A stretch of DNA of 64,000 nucleotides from Dasyornis broadbenti (taxonomy: Eukaryota > Chordata > Aves > Passeriformes > Dasyornithidae). The position numbers and the translations under genes are program-made. Where the stretch lies: NCBI GenBank assembly GCA_013397935.1, contig VZRN01000631.1, forward strand, positions 3,127,857 to 3,191,856, in the 5' to 3' direction. The notes below the pieces were generated by a model. The model did no database searches and had not been told where the DNA came from. It saw nothing but the letters and a program-made list of their open reading frames with translations. This document shows, piece by piece, positions 10,922 through 25,591 of this stretch; within the stretch, counting starts at the first letter, position 1; every line of letters begins with the position of its first letter.

Positions 10922-10943
10922 TTATCATATTTAAATATGATAA
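10922..10943. repeat. Perfect 22-bp AT-rich palindrome
   Basis: Eleven-base arms, centred between 10932 and 10933, read TTATCATATTT and its complement. Confidence 0.85.
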
Positions 10944-13900
10944 CGTTTTAATGATTGAAGATCAGTGAGACTTTAAATAGTTTTTTTTAAAGGGAGCTTT
11001 GGAGGAATTTCAGGCTTATGTATGAAAAGTTATGTACCAGCTACTGCACCTGAATCTCTCTGCCTCAACATGTGAAATCTGACTGAGAGGGAGACTGCTG
11101 CAGAGAAAATATTTGTGTGATATTAAATTACTGTCTACACCACAGAAATTTATCAGAAAAGAAGTAGTTTATTCAAACTTTGTATTTATGTAGAGGGTTT
11201 TATCTGTATAATGTACTATATTTTGGAGAGATTTTTGTCAGCAGTAATTTGTATAGATACATTTAGGCTCTGATGAATATCAGCTAAAATATGAAATTCA
11301 ATTCTGGAAAGCTGCATTTTGTGTTAAGTGTTCCCAGGATTCGCTAATCTATCATGTGGAAGATCTACACTGAGAGATAACACTGAACAGCAGAAGGTGG
11401 GGTTACTGAAGACAGATCTTGGATGGATTTAAACGAGTGGTGGCTGATGGGTTGGAATAGTTTGTTGTGGATTTGTGTTTTTTCTTTATTTCCTCAGTTT
11501 ACTTAAGGGATGCAATTCTGTAGAGTTGTAACTTTACAAGCTGCTGAGAATTGTAAATGCATGAAACATTTATATTTTAAGCCAGTCCTAACTGCTGCTG
11601 AAACACTGAGCTTGCCTTGGAGGGCGTCTCTTTGGGTCTGTGCTGCTACACTCCCACGTCTTCCTGCTAATGGTTATTAGCTCCTGATATGGGCCCTTCC
11701 AGGGGATTCCTCCCTTCCCAGCAGTCACTTGGTAGGATTTCAACATGCCACTGGTGATAAGCCAGCAAAATGGAACCTCTGCTTTGCTTTCCCAGGGAAG
11801 CTTTGAGTACCTGTGCCCTTGATGTGAAATCAGTAACAGCTCTTCACCTGCCCACCAGCAGCAAAAGGCTTCACTGGACCTGCACAGGCTCGCAGGGCAG
11901 GTGCAAAGTGTCACCAGGAGATGGACAGGTCACTCCCTGGTTTCACTTCAAACTGAAGCTTAGATTAATGCTGGTGTTACCAGCTCCTAAAACAGGTTAG
12001 TTAATGGGAACTAACTGTGAGCTCACTGAAGCAGCACTAATCTCACTGAAGTGTCTGTCTTTGATCAGCTCATTCTCTCTCAGCAGGCCGAAAAATAGCC
12101 ACAGGACAGGAGTGCTCGGTTTACAATCATGTTAATTTTGCTTTAGGTTTGTCTTTAGCTGTTGGAGATTAATGAATCAAAAGGGTGTTTAAATTTACAA
12201 CCAATGCTCTTCTAATCACTTGGCAGTATTATTTCTGGCTGTTTTCTGCTTTGATTACCTGAGCCGGTCATCTAAAGGATGCTGCTGTTCTGTCATCTGA
12301 TAGTGGGGCACAGCTTTAAGTGTCTGGGAACTGGCAAGATGATAGCTGAGGGTGTGGAGGATTTTTTCCTTTTCCAGCTGCTTCCTAAATTGTGTATTTG
12401 TTGCAACCATGTACAAATCCACCATCTCCCTTTCTTCTTCACTCATTTTTGCCCATAAAACAGTCATTTTTTTTATTCCACCAGCATGTGTTAGATGTCG
12501 GATGGTGTGTTTGGCATATTCATTTGTGGGGAAGTGTGGATGGGACCTGTGATGTTCAAAATTTAAGCCAAGGGTCTGCTTAACAAGGTCTAAGGATGCT
12601 TAGACTGCATTTGAATGAGCAGCTGGCATAGGGAATTGTAGGTTTCTCCAGTTTCTTGGAGTTTCACTCTTTTCACTCCCCTCTTTTCTAGGGGAAACCG
12701 TGGGTGGTGTAGTGTTTGCATCTCCTAGAGACAACCTAGGTATTGTGGTTCTGTAAAGATTTGGTTTGAACTCTGGTACCCTCCAAAAGTATTCTGTGCA
12801 TAAAATTCCTTGTCCTTTCAGTTTTCCTTTCATGTCCTTCCTTTCAGGGAGGAAAGGTGAGTGGAAAGTGCACTTGTAGTTTAGGATTACTTCTCTATAA
12901 CAAGAACAGTGATCTCTGCTAGCTGCACCTGAAGAAGAAAAAGTTCTTATATGGTAGGTATAAGTTCAAAAAGTCACTTGGGTCGGAAATAGTTGCCAGG
13001 AAGGTATTTGCCCAAATTTAACAGGATATGGATCTTATAGTTATTTTCTTTAGCACACTACCTTCATTTTGCAGGTAATATTTATTTTACAGGAGTACTG
13101 AAGAGGTGTAACTGATTATTGTTGAAAATTTTTTCTCTGACATGAATGGAAGTTTCTACAGATGCCTATCTTTATGAAAAGCCTTACATAAAGAACAGAC
13201 AGGTGTATTCCTTTTTTTCTTGATAGAGCAAGAGAACAAACCCGTTTAATCTTTGCATTTTTCTTTACTTCTCTGATGGGGACCCAAGTCCTTGGACAGC
13301 TGATGGTGTGTGATGCTGGTACTGTTCCAGTTCCATTATAGTGTGAACGTGGCTGAAAGCCTGTTTTTGAGCATTAAAGCCTGATGCTAATACCCCTGAT
13401 GCACTGTCTCTTATGTTGAAGACTCTTCTTTGTCATGAATTCATTAGTTTCATGCAGAGATCGTATATAATTCTGATTGCTGCTTGCAGGGAAACTTTAA
13501 AGAGGGGAATGGATACTGATAATTACTGAAACACCTCAATTGTATGTGCGAGTGGGGAGAAATTTTCATATCCATTAACCTTGTAGTAAAACCCTGGTGA
13601 AGGTTTTTTCCACCTCACCTTTTTATGTGATTGTGTTAAGTTCAACTTCATGCAGAAACTGGAGAACAGAACATAAGTAGAGCTCAGCTTCTTTTAGAGG
13701 GTTTTGTGATTTTGGCACTTGTATCCAGTCTGGTGCATTGTTCACAGGCTTTCTTTGTTGTAGTCGATGAAGTAAACCATAGATAACTTGTAATAGATAA
13801 TTTCTTTTTGAACAGTTGTCTAATCAGGGAATTTATGTGCAAGGTCAGCATGGAAGCGATGCTGACTTTCTTATAAGTAATTCTTTAAAACTCCAAAAAT

Positions 13901-16900
13901 CAACTGGAAAAGGAGATGAAGCAAAGGAGAGTGCCAAATAATAGGCTGAAAAATTAGGAAAATTCAAGAGAAACATTATAGATCAAAGTTACTCCAGTTA
14001 TGTAGTTTATGTGAGTATCCTTTAGGACTTCTTGCCTATCTGTGTGTACATGTAGATATGCATATCCAGTTACTTCTGCCTTGATGACTGGCAAACAAAC
14101 AGGACAAAATCAATATTACACATCTGGAAGCACTTACATATTTATATGTTAAAATTTTTAACTCATATATGATGTATTCTCTCAGCTGCAAGTAAAAATT
14201 GAGAGAGAAAATAGAAAGCAAGAGACAAACAAGTGAACAGTGGATTAGATGTGCATGATGTTCATGACAACTGCTTTTAAATAAGGCAGTCTAAGGTCTG
14301 CCTCAGGAATGCAGTGACTGGGATGGGTGTTCCAGTATGTGGGGGGAATGCTGGAATGTATTGAGCTCCTGAATACAGGGTTCATTCTTGGGTACTTCGA
14401 TTCTACTAAAATACAATGAGTTTCTACTTAGTATAAATATGACTTCTGTTTCAGCTTTCCTTTATGCCGTATGAAAATTTTAAAAATGGCAATTGTGGAA
14501 ATAAGCCCTCAGTCTTTGTAAGCTCACAAATTCTTACTGGTTATCTAGCAGCCATACTGTCTTTTTTGTTTTTAGGTCCACCTGGTTTCTCTTAAGTAAT
14601 TTATATTTGGTCCTTTTTCTATTAACGAAAACCAAATTTTACTTTAGTCTGAAAGTTTCCTTATTTTTTTTCCTTGCTGTTTGAAGGAACAAAATACAGG
14701 GTAGGTGTTCACAGGGAAGATTGATGTAAAAATTTCAGATATATGGGATTATTGTTTTCTGAGATTATTGAAAATTGATTCACTAGGAATTTGTTGCCTG
14801 AGAAGTTTTCCATCTTTGGAACACTGCTTTCCCTGGGGAGCTCTTATTTAATTGATGTTAACTACATATAGTAACTCCTTTCTGGGATGGCACTGTTCAC
14901 TCTTCAAGGAGAAGTCTCTAGGTGTTCGTTGCTATTTTCTATAGGAGTATTTAATTATTCCAGATATTTAAGAAGCAATGCTAACTTGTGCAAGGTTGCT
15001 TTTAATTATGCTCTCATCTGCCAAATTCCTGGACTATTTTACCATAATGTGAAAACAGGGACAAGTGTGATCTTGGAGTCATGCTTTAATTTTTGTAATG
15101 TGCTGGTTGTTTGCAGAGGTGATATGGGAAAGTAAAGCTAAGAATTCGTTACACAGCTAAAATCGTATACATCTTGATAAATAAAATAATTTTGGTAACA
15201 TCAGCATAGCCACAAAAATAGTGAGCCCTGTTGTTTTTTGAAGTCTTGGCAGGGGGAAGAAATGTTCAATCACAACTGTTGGAAAAGTGGGGTGACTAAC
15301 TGGTTTCACGTGTTTGTGAATTTTCCAGGCAGTTCACATCTGTGCAAGTATCTTTTTTGTTAAGCTGCTGGTTGCTTCCTTGATGGATAACCAGCAGGCT
15401 CTTAATATTTCTGTGTACTGTAGTGTAATGCATATGAATAATAGCACTGAATATGCTCTATGCCCAGATAAATACAATTACTTGCAATGATTCTATAAAG
15501 CAATGAGTTACTGTTAAGCTGCACTTTTTGGAATCATCTTTTTAATAATTAAGTAGCAACTTAAGGCTTCTGTAGGGGTTTTTATTTGGTGTATGATCCT
15601 TCCACTTGTTTCATGCTGTATGAAGTGGACTCTGCTATGAGTGAGGAGCACGGTAAGGGAGGAGCTGAGCTCTGAAACTCAGGGCTGAGAGCTTCTAGCA
15701 ATGAAGCTACAGTGATCTTGCTGTGTGAGAATATCCTCATTGTGGCATCCACATGAGTGCAACTGAACCTATGAGTTGTCTGGTTTTGCTTTAGGATTTC
15801 CTTCAATGCCTACAAATTCTTGAGGCAAAATTCAAGAAGAAAAATTAATTTTTTGGGGCATAAATAAAGCAGTGAGGTGTTTATGTGGTATGTGTTCTCC
15901 ACCCCTAGTTAGTCATGGCTGTGGAAGCACCTACTTGCCAAGTACTTGATTCGTAATTATGCTGTGTAAATCTTGTTATCCTGTAATAGTATGAGGTAGA
16001 ATGTAAACTCGGAGTGAAGGTCTCTCCTTAAAGGGTAGGTCTAAGGTCGTAACAGACACCAATCTGGAGCTGTTACCCTGCAGCTCAGCATCTTGGTGTT
16101 TATTTTTATTCCTGTAGAAATCATCTGTATTTTTCACTAAGCAAGATGACGTGTGTAGACTGCCCTACCTCTTTCCTGGGACTATAACTTTATAAATTGA
16201 TTTTTTTTTTTTCTTTAAACTACATATGGATTCATTTCATTTATCCTTTCATGTGCCCCATCAATGAAGCACGTAGGAAGATAAAAGTATTAATTACCTT
16301 CAACTACTAAGACTGAGAATAAATAGGTTTTCATATTGCTAGTTTCATACTGTACTATAATTAACAGCATCCAAGAGTGCAGAACTTGAAACAGATTAGA
16401 AAAGAAACCTCAGTGCTGTTCAGGTTTTACCTTCAGCCCTGCAGCTTTCCAAAAAGTATACAGTGGATTTTCAGTCTAGTGGATATTTCTTAGCTGGCAA
16501 CAGATAAAAGCCTTCATTTTCCTGGGAGAGAACCAGAGCGCAGAAAAAGCTGGTTGCATAGCCACTAGTGGAATCCCTTTAATACTGGCTAGGTGATCTT
16601 GAGAATTTTTAAAATAACAGTAAGGAGAATCTCATTTCAGTGAGGCAGAGTTCATTCTTGATAAAGGGCTTTCCAGAAACTAGTTCTTTGTAACTATAGA
16701 AACACCTAAATTTTCTAATCTTTGATGGAGAATGAGAACAGACTTTGCTGAGTTCTCAGTAAATCCCAGAGCTGATAGTGAATGCTTAACACATTGAATG
16801 TAGTAGGAACGAGGCTCTTTGGAACTTGCTTCCAGTAAAACATTCTCTGAATCAGAGTAATATCCTTACAAAGCTGCTTAATAATGGAGAAGGTGGTCAG

Positions 16901-19900
16901 AGGAATGTAGTGGTGCATGTCCTTGAGTTGAGAGAAAAAGACTGAAGCAATATAAATTAATTTTCTGAATCTTCCAGAAAATTATTACCTCTGCTCACAG
17001 CACTGTTTCATAAGATTAGAATCAAACCCAACTGTACTTTTTTTGCACTTAAAGAAGAAAACAAAATTTTTGGTAACACTGAGTAGGAGTGGAAACAATA
17101 CTGACTGCTATGGAGGCATCTAAAAACCTGTATAATACAAGGAAGATGAAAGGCTGCTTTAAATCTATAACTTTAAGGATAAGTGTGCAACTAAGAAAGC
17201 GAGCACCCTGCTTAGTTTTGAACAAGATTTGATACGGAGCCAAGTTCAGGTGCAAGGAGTACATCCTGAACCTGAACTAGTTCTTCCAATTCTGATAGAG
17301 AACTTGTTGCTTTTCCTTTAGCTGTTGTCAAATGGGAAGGAAAAACAAAAGATGGAACAATGAGAGAGAGTTCCTTGAAGGTTCTTTTGACTTTTGATGT
17401 AAGGAGATCTTTATTTTGGAAGACTCCTTTCTGTAGGTAACATGCTTCAGAATGTTTGTAAAGGAATCCAGGGAACAAAGCAGTATAAAAATATCAATGT
17501 GTGCTAAGTCGTATCGCACTGAAGTAAATGATTAGTGACCAAGCACAAGTTATTCAGAGTGACTGTTCCTAAATAGTATATTCAATGCCGTGCTTTACAG
17601 TTTCCTATTCATTATGTTGCTGATTTTGTAGACCTTTTCACTAAAAAATTATGAGCTGGAGAAAATCTGCGTATGTAATCAGACTTGCATAGTTTAATTG
17701 CAGCCACCTCAAGCACCTCTGTGAAAACTTAATCTTACATGGGTGAGGCCCCTGCCATTGGTGAGTGCCACCAATCCAATGCAAAACTTAGTTTACAAGC
17801 ATTATTGCTTCAGAACGATAATTCTCTCTGCTCTTTCACCAAAGAGGGGAGAATATAACATGAATGTAGTTTCTTGAAATTTCTCAAGGAGCTGCATGGG
17901 TAGTTAGATACACAATGATTCTTTTATTTAGGATTATTTAGCTTTAATAGGAGATATGTGGCTAAATATCCATGCAGGTCTTGAAAAATATGGTAGCTGG
18001 GTTGTAACAATCCATGGTGACCCCAATAAGCACTTTAAACCCAGTAACTCAGTGCTGTTAGAGGAAACTTAACCAATGGAGCAAAACTTGGATTTTGAAA
18101 TCAGTCAAGTTATTTTTGACTGATGCAGAAAGAACCTTTCTTTCATAAGAGAGACTTCTATTTTTCTGGAGTGTACAGCAGGATTTTATGATGGTTGTGC
18201 TTTGACAGCTGTAAATTAACTTTGTTTTAAATTTTAACTTCTTATTGGGTCAGGTAAAAAATTTTCTCCCATATTCGACCTGAGATTTTTCCCCATGCTG
18301 TAATTTCAATTGTCATTCCATGCTGCTGGCTTAACACTTGTGCTTTTTCAGCTGAGTAAGATACCTTGCAATTGCCATCACTGTTGTGTATTGTTAATTA
18401 AATACCATAAAGCACATCTGTCTCTGAGAGAAAAAGGCTACAATTTCAGTCCATGGTTATTACATAGGGTGAGTATCAAGAAGAGTGTGCTCATATCCAT
18501 TTTGCAGGATCATGCAGGTGCAGGGATGTGCCTCTGGCTCGACCTACAGAAACAAAGATTGATATCAACCAAGATTGATAACACAGCACCCTTAAGTCAG
18601 TGCTGACTCTCGGTGAGAGATTGAGGCTGGCGCTGCTCTCTGCAGGTGTCTAATATATATCTCTCTAAGCCTGTCAGTCACTCAGACAGTCCCTGAGGTC
18701 AGGGGACACAGTCTCTGGTGCAAGGCAGTGCAGCTGTCCTGCTTCCAGTTCTGCTGCCCAGGATGTGGGCAGAGAAACCCTCAACTGGTATCTGCCTGGT
18801 GCCTTCTACCGCCTTGTTTCTCTTGGAAATACCTAATGTGATACATTGTATGATTTCATTTGTGGACTTTTCCCCTTTTGTTTTTCAGGCTGAGATAACA
18901 GCCCTCTGGAAGAGCTGGAAAACACACGAGTAAGTTTTTAGTTTTTTTTTTTTTTTCCTTCCTCCTCTGAGTCATCTTTTGGAAGACCACGTCATTTGCC
19001 ACTGTGTGTCTGGAGAGTTCAGACTGACTTCCTAACACTGGAATTTAAATTGTTTAAGATCAGGTGGTGAGTTTTTCAGAATCTTGGAAGAATTTCAAGT
19101 CGTGTTTCCGGTTTCACTGCAAATGAACTTGAAGCAAAAGTGTTTTCAAACAGTCTTTGCTTTCTGTCAGCGTTAGCCTCGAGATTTGGGTGGGAATCTA
19201 GAGAAATACGTATTTTGGATTTTTATTAGCATTTGTATATCTAGAGGCAGAAGAATAGCAGAGTGTATTTTTAACTGACCTTAATGTCATGTTTTGGCCA
19301 GCATCTGCTCACTTACATGATTGCAGGTGATCTGGATTTGTGCTGTACCTTCAGCAGGGCAAGTGAGCACAGAGCTTGTGCAGATTAACCCGTGCAGACA
19401 CCTGCATAGCTTTCCAGCATAGTGTAAGAGGTTTAGCTTTTACAAAGTGTGTAGTTCTCATCTGAAACTTCCCTATGGCAGATGTTCTTCTCTCAAAGTG
19501 CGGGTTTTTTTCTGCCCCTCCTTCCCCTCAAAAAATCTCTCCACGATCGTTAAAAAAAATAATGAACAAAGGATGCGATCGTTGTCTGCGGGGGACTGAA
19601 TACAATACTTGGTCCAGAATGTTGATTTTTCCTGGGGAAAAATACAAGCGACTACTCCCTCTCCTGGCCTCATAGGGGAAATATATGGAATTGTCAAAAG
19701 GGGGCATTCTTGCTTTTTCAGACAAATGAAAAATAAGTCATAAAATAAGTGTATAGTTAGACTTGTCATTTAAGTACGGTAGAAATTGCTCAGGCTGGAA
19801 GTCTGTAGCCAAAGCAAATATAACAGATGGAATATTAAATATTAGAAGTGATTTGCAGACTAATTTGATCCCTTACTTTGTGGACACAGGTTTTATCTAT

Positions 19901-20618
19901 TTCACCTAAGGTTTACCCAAAGCTTTTGTTAATTGATGAAAATGCCCACTGCAGTTACACATGCACTGTCTGTGTCTAAAAATACGTATCCCCTCCCATT
20001 GTCATTAAACTCTCAAAGAATAATTCTCTCTATCTGTGAAAATACAAATGTAACAGAGTCCTGTCAGGCTGTATAAGGATTTTCTGCAACTGATTTTGCA
20101 CTTTGATCTGGCGTGTGTGGATTTGCCAAGTAATAGTTGGACTATTAAAGAAGTGTATTCTTACAAAAACCTCTTGAAAGGGCAAATCCTTATATATAAA
20201 ACCAATATGGTTGTACCTCTGAAAATTGAGAAGTTACTGACTCTGGGCAGTCCTTGATCATGGAAACAAAAACAAATCCAGGACTGATGCTGCCAATAGA
20301 GAACGATTCTGGTTTTAAGTTTCTGCGTTAAGAGAGATGTCATCGAAGATGTTCACTTCCAAGTTTGCCAGAGCACTCATGGGTTAAATCTGTTAACAAA
20401 CAGGTTCAAGTTGGTGCTAATAATTCCTGTTTATAACCAAATTTTACTCTGCTCTTAGGTATTTCTAGTGGTTTTATTTGCTCTAGTGTTATGGTCCTTA
20501 CGATTAGGTAAAATCTTTATATACATGGTAGTTAATATGCTGTATTTATATTTAATATTCTGGATCAACTAGGGGAAAGCAAACATATGATCTGCAATAA
20601 AAAAGTCACATCTTTTAT

Positions 20619-20638
20619 AAAAAGATATATATCTTTTT
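20619..20638. repeat. Perfect 20-bp AT-rich palindrome
   Basis: A5, GATATATATC, T5. Confidence 0.85.
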
Positions 20639-23600
20639 CCTCTTGCGTAAGGAATAATTTTCTTTGTAATTCAGTTTATCTAGCTAATGTAAATAAAAAT
20701 TATTTCTTCCCTAAGACTATAAAATAATTTAGTCACTTATTTTAAAAATATGCAACTTTTCCGCCAAGATTCTGTTTTTCACACCTCAGCATCTAATTTA
20801 AGTGTAGTGGAGTGTTAGGATTGGCATAAAGGTGTTTCTCATGCTAAAAGGTATAATCAGAAGATACCAGGACAGTAAGGAGGTCAAGGAGCCAGATCTT
20901 TTAAAGCACATAGTTGTAGAGAGGGCCATAAAATAGTTTAGTTTTAGAACAGACAGAAAATTTCAATGCTCTTTCTGCACCACCCATCACCTCCTGTAGT
21001 CATTTATACTTGAGGGAAGTGGGTGCAAGGCACTACCTGATACTCCTCACTCAGGTTTATAAGCAATCGCTAAGCTGCAGAGGAATAGACAGTGTCTACA
21101 CTGACAGTTTTCTCCTGGTAATGGAAGAAAAGCACTGGCCCCAAGAACTCGCTTCTGAGCTCCTCATATCTCTACTTAGCCAGGGTGGGAGGTTAATTTG
21201 GAGTTAACTGTGCCAAATACTTGAGTTTGTTACGCTTTAAACTGCTAATGTAGACATCCTCTTACAGGGACCTGGGTATGTGGAACAGATTAAGTTGAAA
21301 TGAGCTGGAGGTACAGAACAAAAGCGCTGACAGAAAAGCAGTTGTAGGTATAAGGAAGAAATCTAAGCGCAATTTGTACTCATCGTCAACTCAAAAATAA
21401 AACATGAGCAAAGAATGTCAATGAATCTACTATGCAAAACAATAAAATTAAAAGGCTAAAAGGTGGATAGAAAGTAGGCAAGATAGTCAATCTGCTTCTT
21501 GATTAAGTGACTGAATGTATGGTTTTTGGGATTATGCCTGCAAAGGTATTCTTCCCCTACATGTACTGTGACCAGTTTTAGGATTGCTGACTGTGTGTAT
21601 GTATAACTCTTCCATTTCATCCTGTTTTGCACTACTTTGCACCAAGTGCAGCTCCTGAGGGTCGACTACAGCAGGATTTAAAAATGCAGATTGCCATTCT
21701 GCTTTGGCTCAGACAATGCCCAGGTGTGTGCTTTGAGCGTGTTTTTTTACTCCACTGCAAGTTAGTAGGTCTCCTAAGATAAATGATAAGTTATTACTAT
21801 GGCTTTTTATTAGGAATCTATTATTAGTGTCCTTTTGGAAGACAAAATGCTGTGGTTTTATTTGTTTATTGGTATGTTTGTGCAGGTATGAGGGAGAGTG
21901 AGAGATGTAGCTATAAAAAACCCCTGAAATAACCAAACCAAAACCAACTACAAATGATCTCCATGTGCCATGAAATAGAATTCAGGTAATAGATTACTTA
22001 TAGGCTATCACAAAAATGTTTGTGTGATAATAAATGAAAGTATTCTTGAAAAAAATTTGGAACTTACAGTGCCTGTAGGGAGGTATCCAGTGAAGAAGGC
22101 CACAAGCTGTGAGGGTAAAGGGCCATACAAACAGCCAGGAATAATTATTTGTGGAATAGCATGGAGTAAGTTCTAAATCCTGGAGTTCTGCTAGCAATTA
22201 TAAATTCAAGCAAAGTTATTTTGAGAATACTGTTATTACACAATGAAATATTTATATTCTTCCTGACATTGCTCAAATTGCTGGGGAAGAAAAACCCAAC
22301 TAAACAAAGCCCTAGCAGAAACCTGGTGATCAGGAACATGAGAAGTATCTAAAAGTTCTGCTAGTTCACAGCACTAGGAAGGATGTAACAGCAATGGGGT
22401 GTTACAGAAATGCAGGGATTGAACTCCTGAGAGGAGCAAACTTAGGTGGACATGAAATAAATAATCAAAGGACTTTCTATTGCACCAGCCTGATCCACTA
22501 AAATAGCTCAAGTAGAAGCTAAGCCTGCCCAGCTCATGTTTAACCAAATGGATTTTGAGAACTGAGTGTTGCATGTGATGGGTCCCTTAACTGACTGCAG
22601 AGTAAAGTTGTCAGTATGACAATTGTTCCTGTGTTATGTCAACACCGTGTTCGGGCTAATCCACGTGAGGGACACAATTATGATTCCTTAAAAACATTAA
22701 CGAGTTCTGTGTCTGTCCAGTTTTAGAGGAAACTGGATACACACCACTCTAACATTTTCCTGTTTTAACTGGAGCCAGTGATGAACAGGTTATGACTCTT
22801 TTTAGCTTGTGGTGATTTTGAGATTCCAAAAGAAACTTCGGATGCCTGGTTCTTATTACCTCTTAATACCTCTTTGGAATACAAGGGTTAACTTTTCTCA
22901 GCAGTGCAATGGATTTCAGTTTAAGTAAGAATCAGCATGAGAAGTTTCAATACTAAATTAGAACTTGATTTTGTACAGAGGTCAAATTTGGTATCAAAAC
23001 TTTGAAGATTTGCTTGTTAATTTGGCTGTGAATTTCTACATGGGCTGCTGGACGTCCTTCATTTGAAACCATGGTTCTGTAGACTTTGATTTCATTTAAA
23101 AGGGAAGGAAAAAACCAAAATCCTTGAGAGGGTAATGCAGGGAGCTCTGAAACTAGTCTTTGAGCTTGTCCCTGCAATAAATGTAGCTCAAAATTTTATG
23201 AAGACAAAATTTTATTAGGAGAATTGAGAAATTAGGCTGATCTGTTCTTCAAACTCCCCACAGAAACTGCTCCTCTGATTTCACAAGATGAACATAAGCC
23301 AAAGCTTCATGATCAAGAGTCTACTTACAGGTAAGAGTAAAACTCCAAAGGATTCTTGGCATTTGGGAAAATATGAACTGAATTCTGTAACTCTTGGCTT
23401 AGCTTTGTCTTCAAATATTGTATTAAAAAATAAGTAGGGGAGTGCTTTTGGAGCTAGCGCGGGGTGGGAAGAAAAGGTAAGTCAGAGCAGAATGATAAAT
23501 AATGTGTTGGTCTCTGAGAGGAGAGGTGTCATCTTGTTCCTGACACACTGTCAAGTAGATGTTTTACTGATTTGACTCTCTGTGTAGAAGAACACACTAC

Positions 23601-24402
23601 GGTTACTTAGTAAATGGTTTTATAGGGACTCTCACCCATGTTACAATAAACGGAGCTCAAAGATAACATGTCTTTTATGCTTTTACACTTTTTGGATGAT
23701 AACTGTGAAAAATTACCTAGGGAAGGTTAGCAAGCTGCACCTGTGGCCATTTTCTCATGACCCTTGAGTGATAAAGTTTACTATCTTGGATCATGATGTG
23801 TTGTCAAATGACAGGTTTGCCTGTCTGGCCAACGAAAAGTAATTGAGGAGTGTTACGGTTTTACAATCCAGGTTTCACCAAATTTGTAGCTTTTTGAGCT
23901 GTTAGACCTGAACAAAATAGGTCAATGTTGACAGAATAAGGTTGGCTCTCACTTTTCTTCAGTTTTTGACTGCTTCTTTGTGTTTACCTCGTACCTGAAA
24001 GCTTCATATAGGAAGGATATAGTTTTCTGCTGTTATAATTTCACTTACAGTTTGAGTTAGGTTTTTTGGTTTGTTTTTTTTTTTGTGCTGTTATGGTGCA
24101 GTACTTTTTTGGTCACTGGTCTAAAATCTGTATCTGGAATCCCAGATCTGCACGAATTTGAACAAGTAATTTGAGAGGCTCCTGTAAGTGGGGAATTGGG
24201 AAATCCCTACCAGCTGGAACTACTTAATAGTGGAAGCTTTGCTGACCTGAGGTTAGCTGTCCGCAAGCCATTTATTTTTGTAAGTATGGGGCCAAGATAT
24301 GGAGCAGCGAAATTACTTTTCTTGCTCTATTTCTCACACCCTCCCCTTCAGTAGTGGTTTCATCTGTTGCACCCACGTTGTGTCCTGAAAAATAACAATT
24401 TT

Positions 24403-24436
24403 GGGGTTTTTTTTTTCCAATTATTAAAAAAACCCC
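24403..24436. repeat. Inverted repeat, GGGGTTTTTTT / AAAAAAACCCC
   Basis: Eleven-base arms enclose a T-rich loop containing CCAATTATT, so a hairpin is possible. Confidence 0.8.
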
Positions 24437-25561
24437 GAAGCAGATGTTTTGTGTGGTGAATTTTCTTTTTTTAATACTCTTTGGTGTTGGGACAGAAGTA
24501 TCTGTGTAAACAGATCCTTATGGCTGAGATTTTCTGTAGCTGTTCAATACCTGCTGACTCTGATTATTTTTAGGCACTGTATACATTAAGCCTTACTATA
24601 TTTAGGTAGCTTCTTCAAATACCTTTATCTGCATGAAATGTTTTATCTTGCCACTTGAAGTTTGTGTAAGTCAAATAATAAATGTGTAGCAAAGTATAAA
24701 ATCAGGATGCTCTATATCCATTACACTTTTCCAGGTAAGCTATGTCCAGAAAGAGGAAATATTAAAGAAAAAAATGTTGTTTTGGCTACAAATGACTTAT
24801 TTAAAGATCTGTGGGGAAAGAGACTTAACAGTGACACCAAGCACAAAATGATACTTGTGTGGTGATGCTCTGTTTCAGGGACACACCTTGGTAAATAGAT
24901 TTCACTGTGACCTCAGAACAACAAAAGCACTGGCAATCCTGAATTTCCTTGTACTGGAGAAAACAGATCTGTATTTGTGCTACAGTAGTAAGATAGTTCA
25001 TGATCCAAATATGAAGGGTGAAAAAAAGCTTTTCTTTGAGCTCTTGGATGAACTGAAAGACCCCAAGATGAAAATGTGTTTCAGGTTAGATGATGAGGTG
25101 TAGTGGTGGTAGCACAGCTCAGATGAGACTAGTGCTCAATATGCATAAAACAGTAGAAAAGGTGTTAAATGAGCTGGAAAAATTGGGAATGATGGAACCA
25201 CTGTGGTGACCAAATGCTCTTCCTTTGCATGAAGTGCCTGAACTCCTTGGTATGGACTCTGTCTACATATGTGAAAGGTAAATGAAACAATTAGGATTAT
25301 CATAGGAATTTTGAACCAAAATTCCAAAGTAAACAAAGTGCTTAAATATATACAAGAAATGAAAATGTTGTTATATTAGCACTGGTCTTCAGCTGACCAC
25401 ATACTAGATTGAAGCAGCTTTGTAAAGGAAAATGCTTGTGGGAGGAAAGTATGTAATCAACACAGTTTAAGCTGATACCTTGTGATTGAATGTTTTAGTG
25501 TGAAATAAATGAAAGGTAGATTTTTTTTTTTTAAAAATGTTTTGCTGCGTTAGGGAAATAC

Positions 25562-25591
25562 CTTTTTTTTTTTTTTTTTTTCCCCCTCTTA
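25562..25591. repeat. Homopolymer T/C tract
   Basis: A run of about 22 T followed by a short C run, preceded by a shorter T run near 25520. No CR1 or SINE body is attached on either side, so no element is called. Confidence 0.85.

Noticed and set aside
25562..25591. Poly(T) run as the tail of a minus-strand retrosequence
   Set aside because: No SINE, LINE or processed-gene body or target-site duplication is attached on either side.
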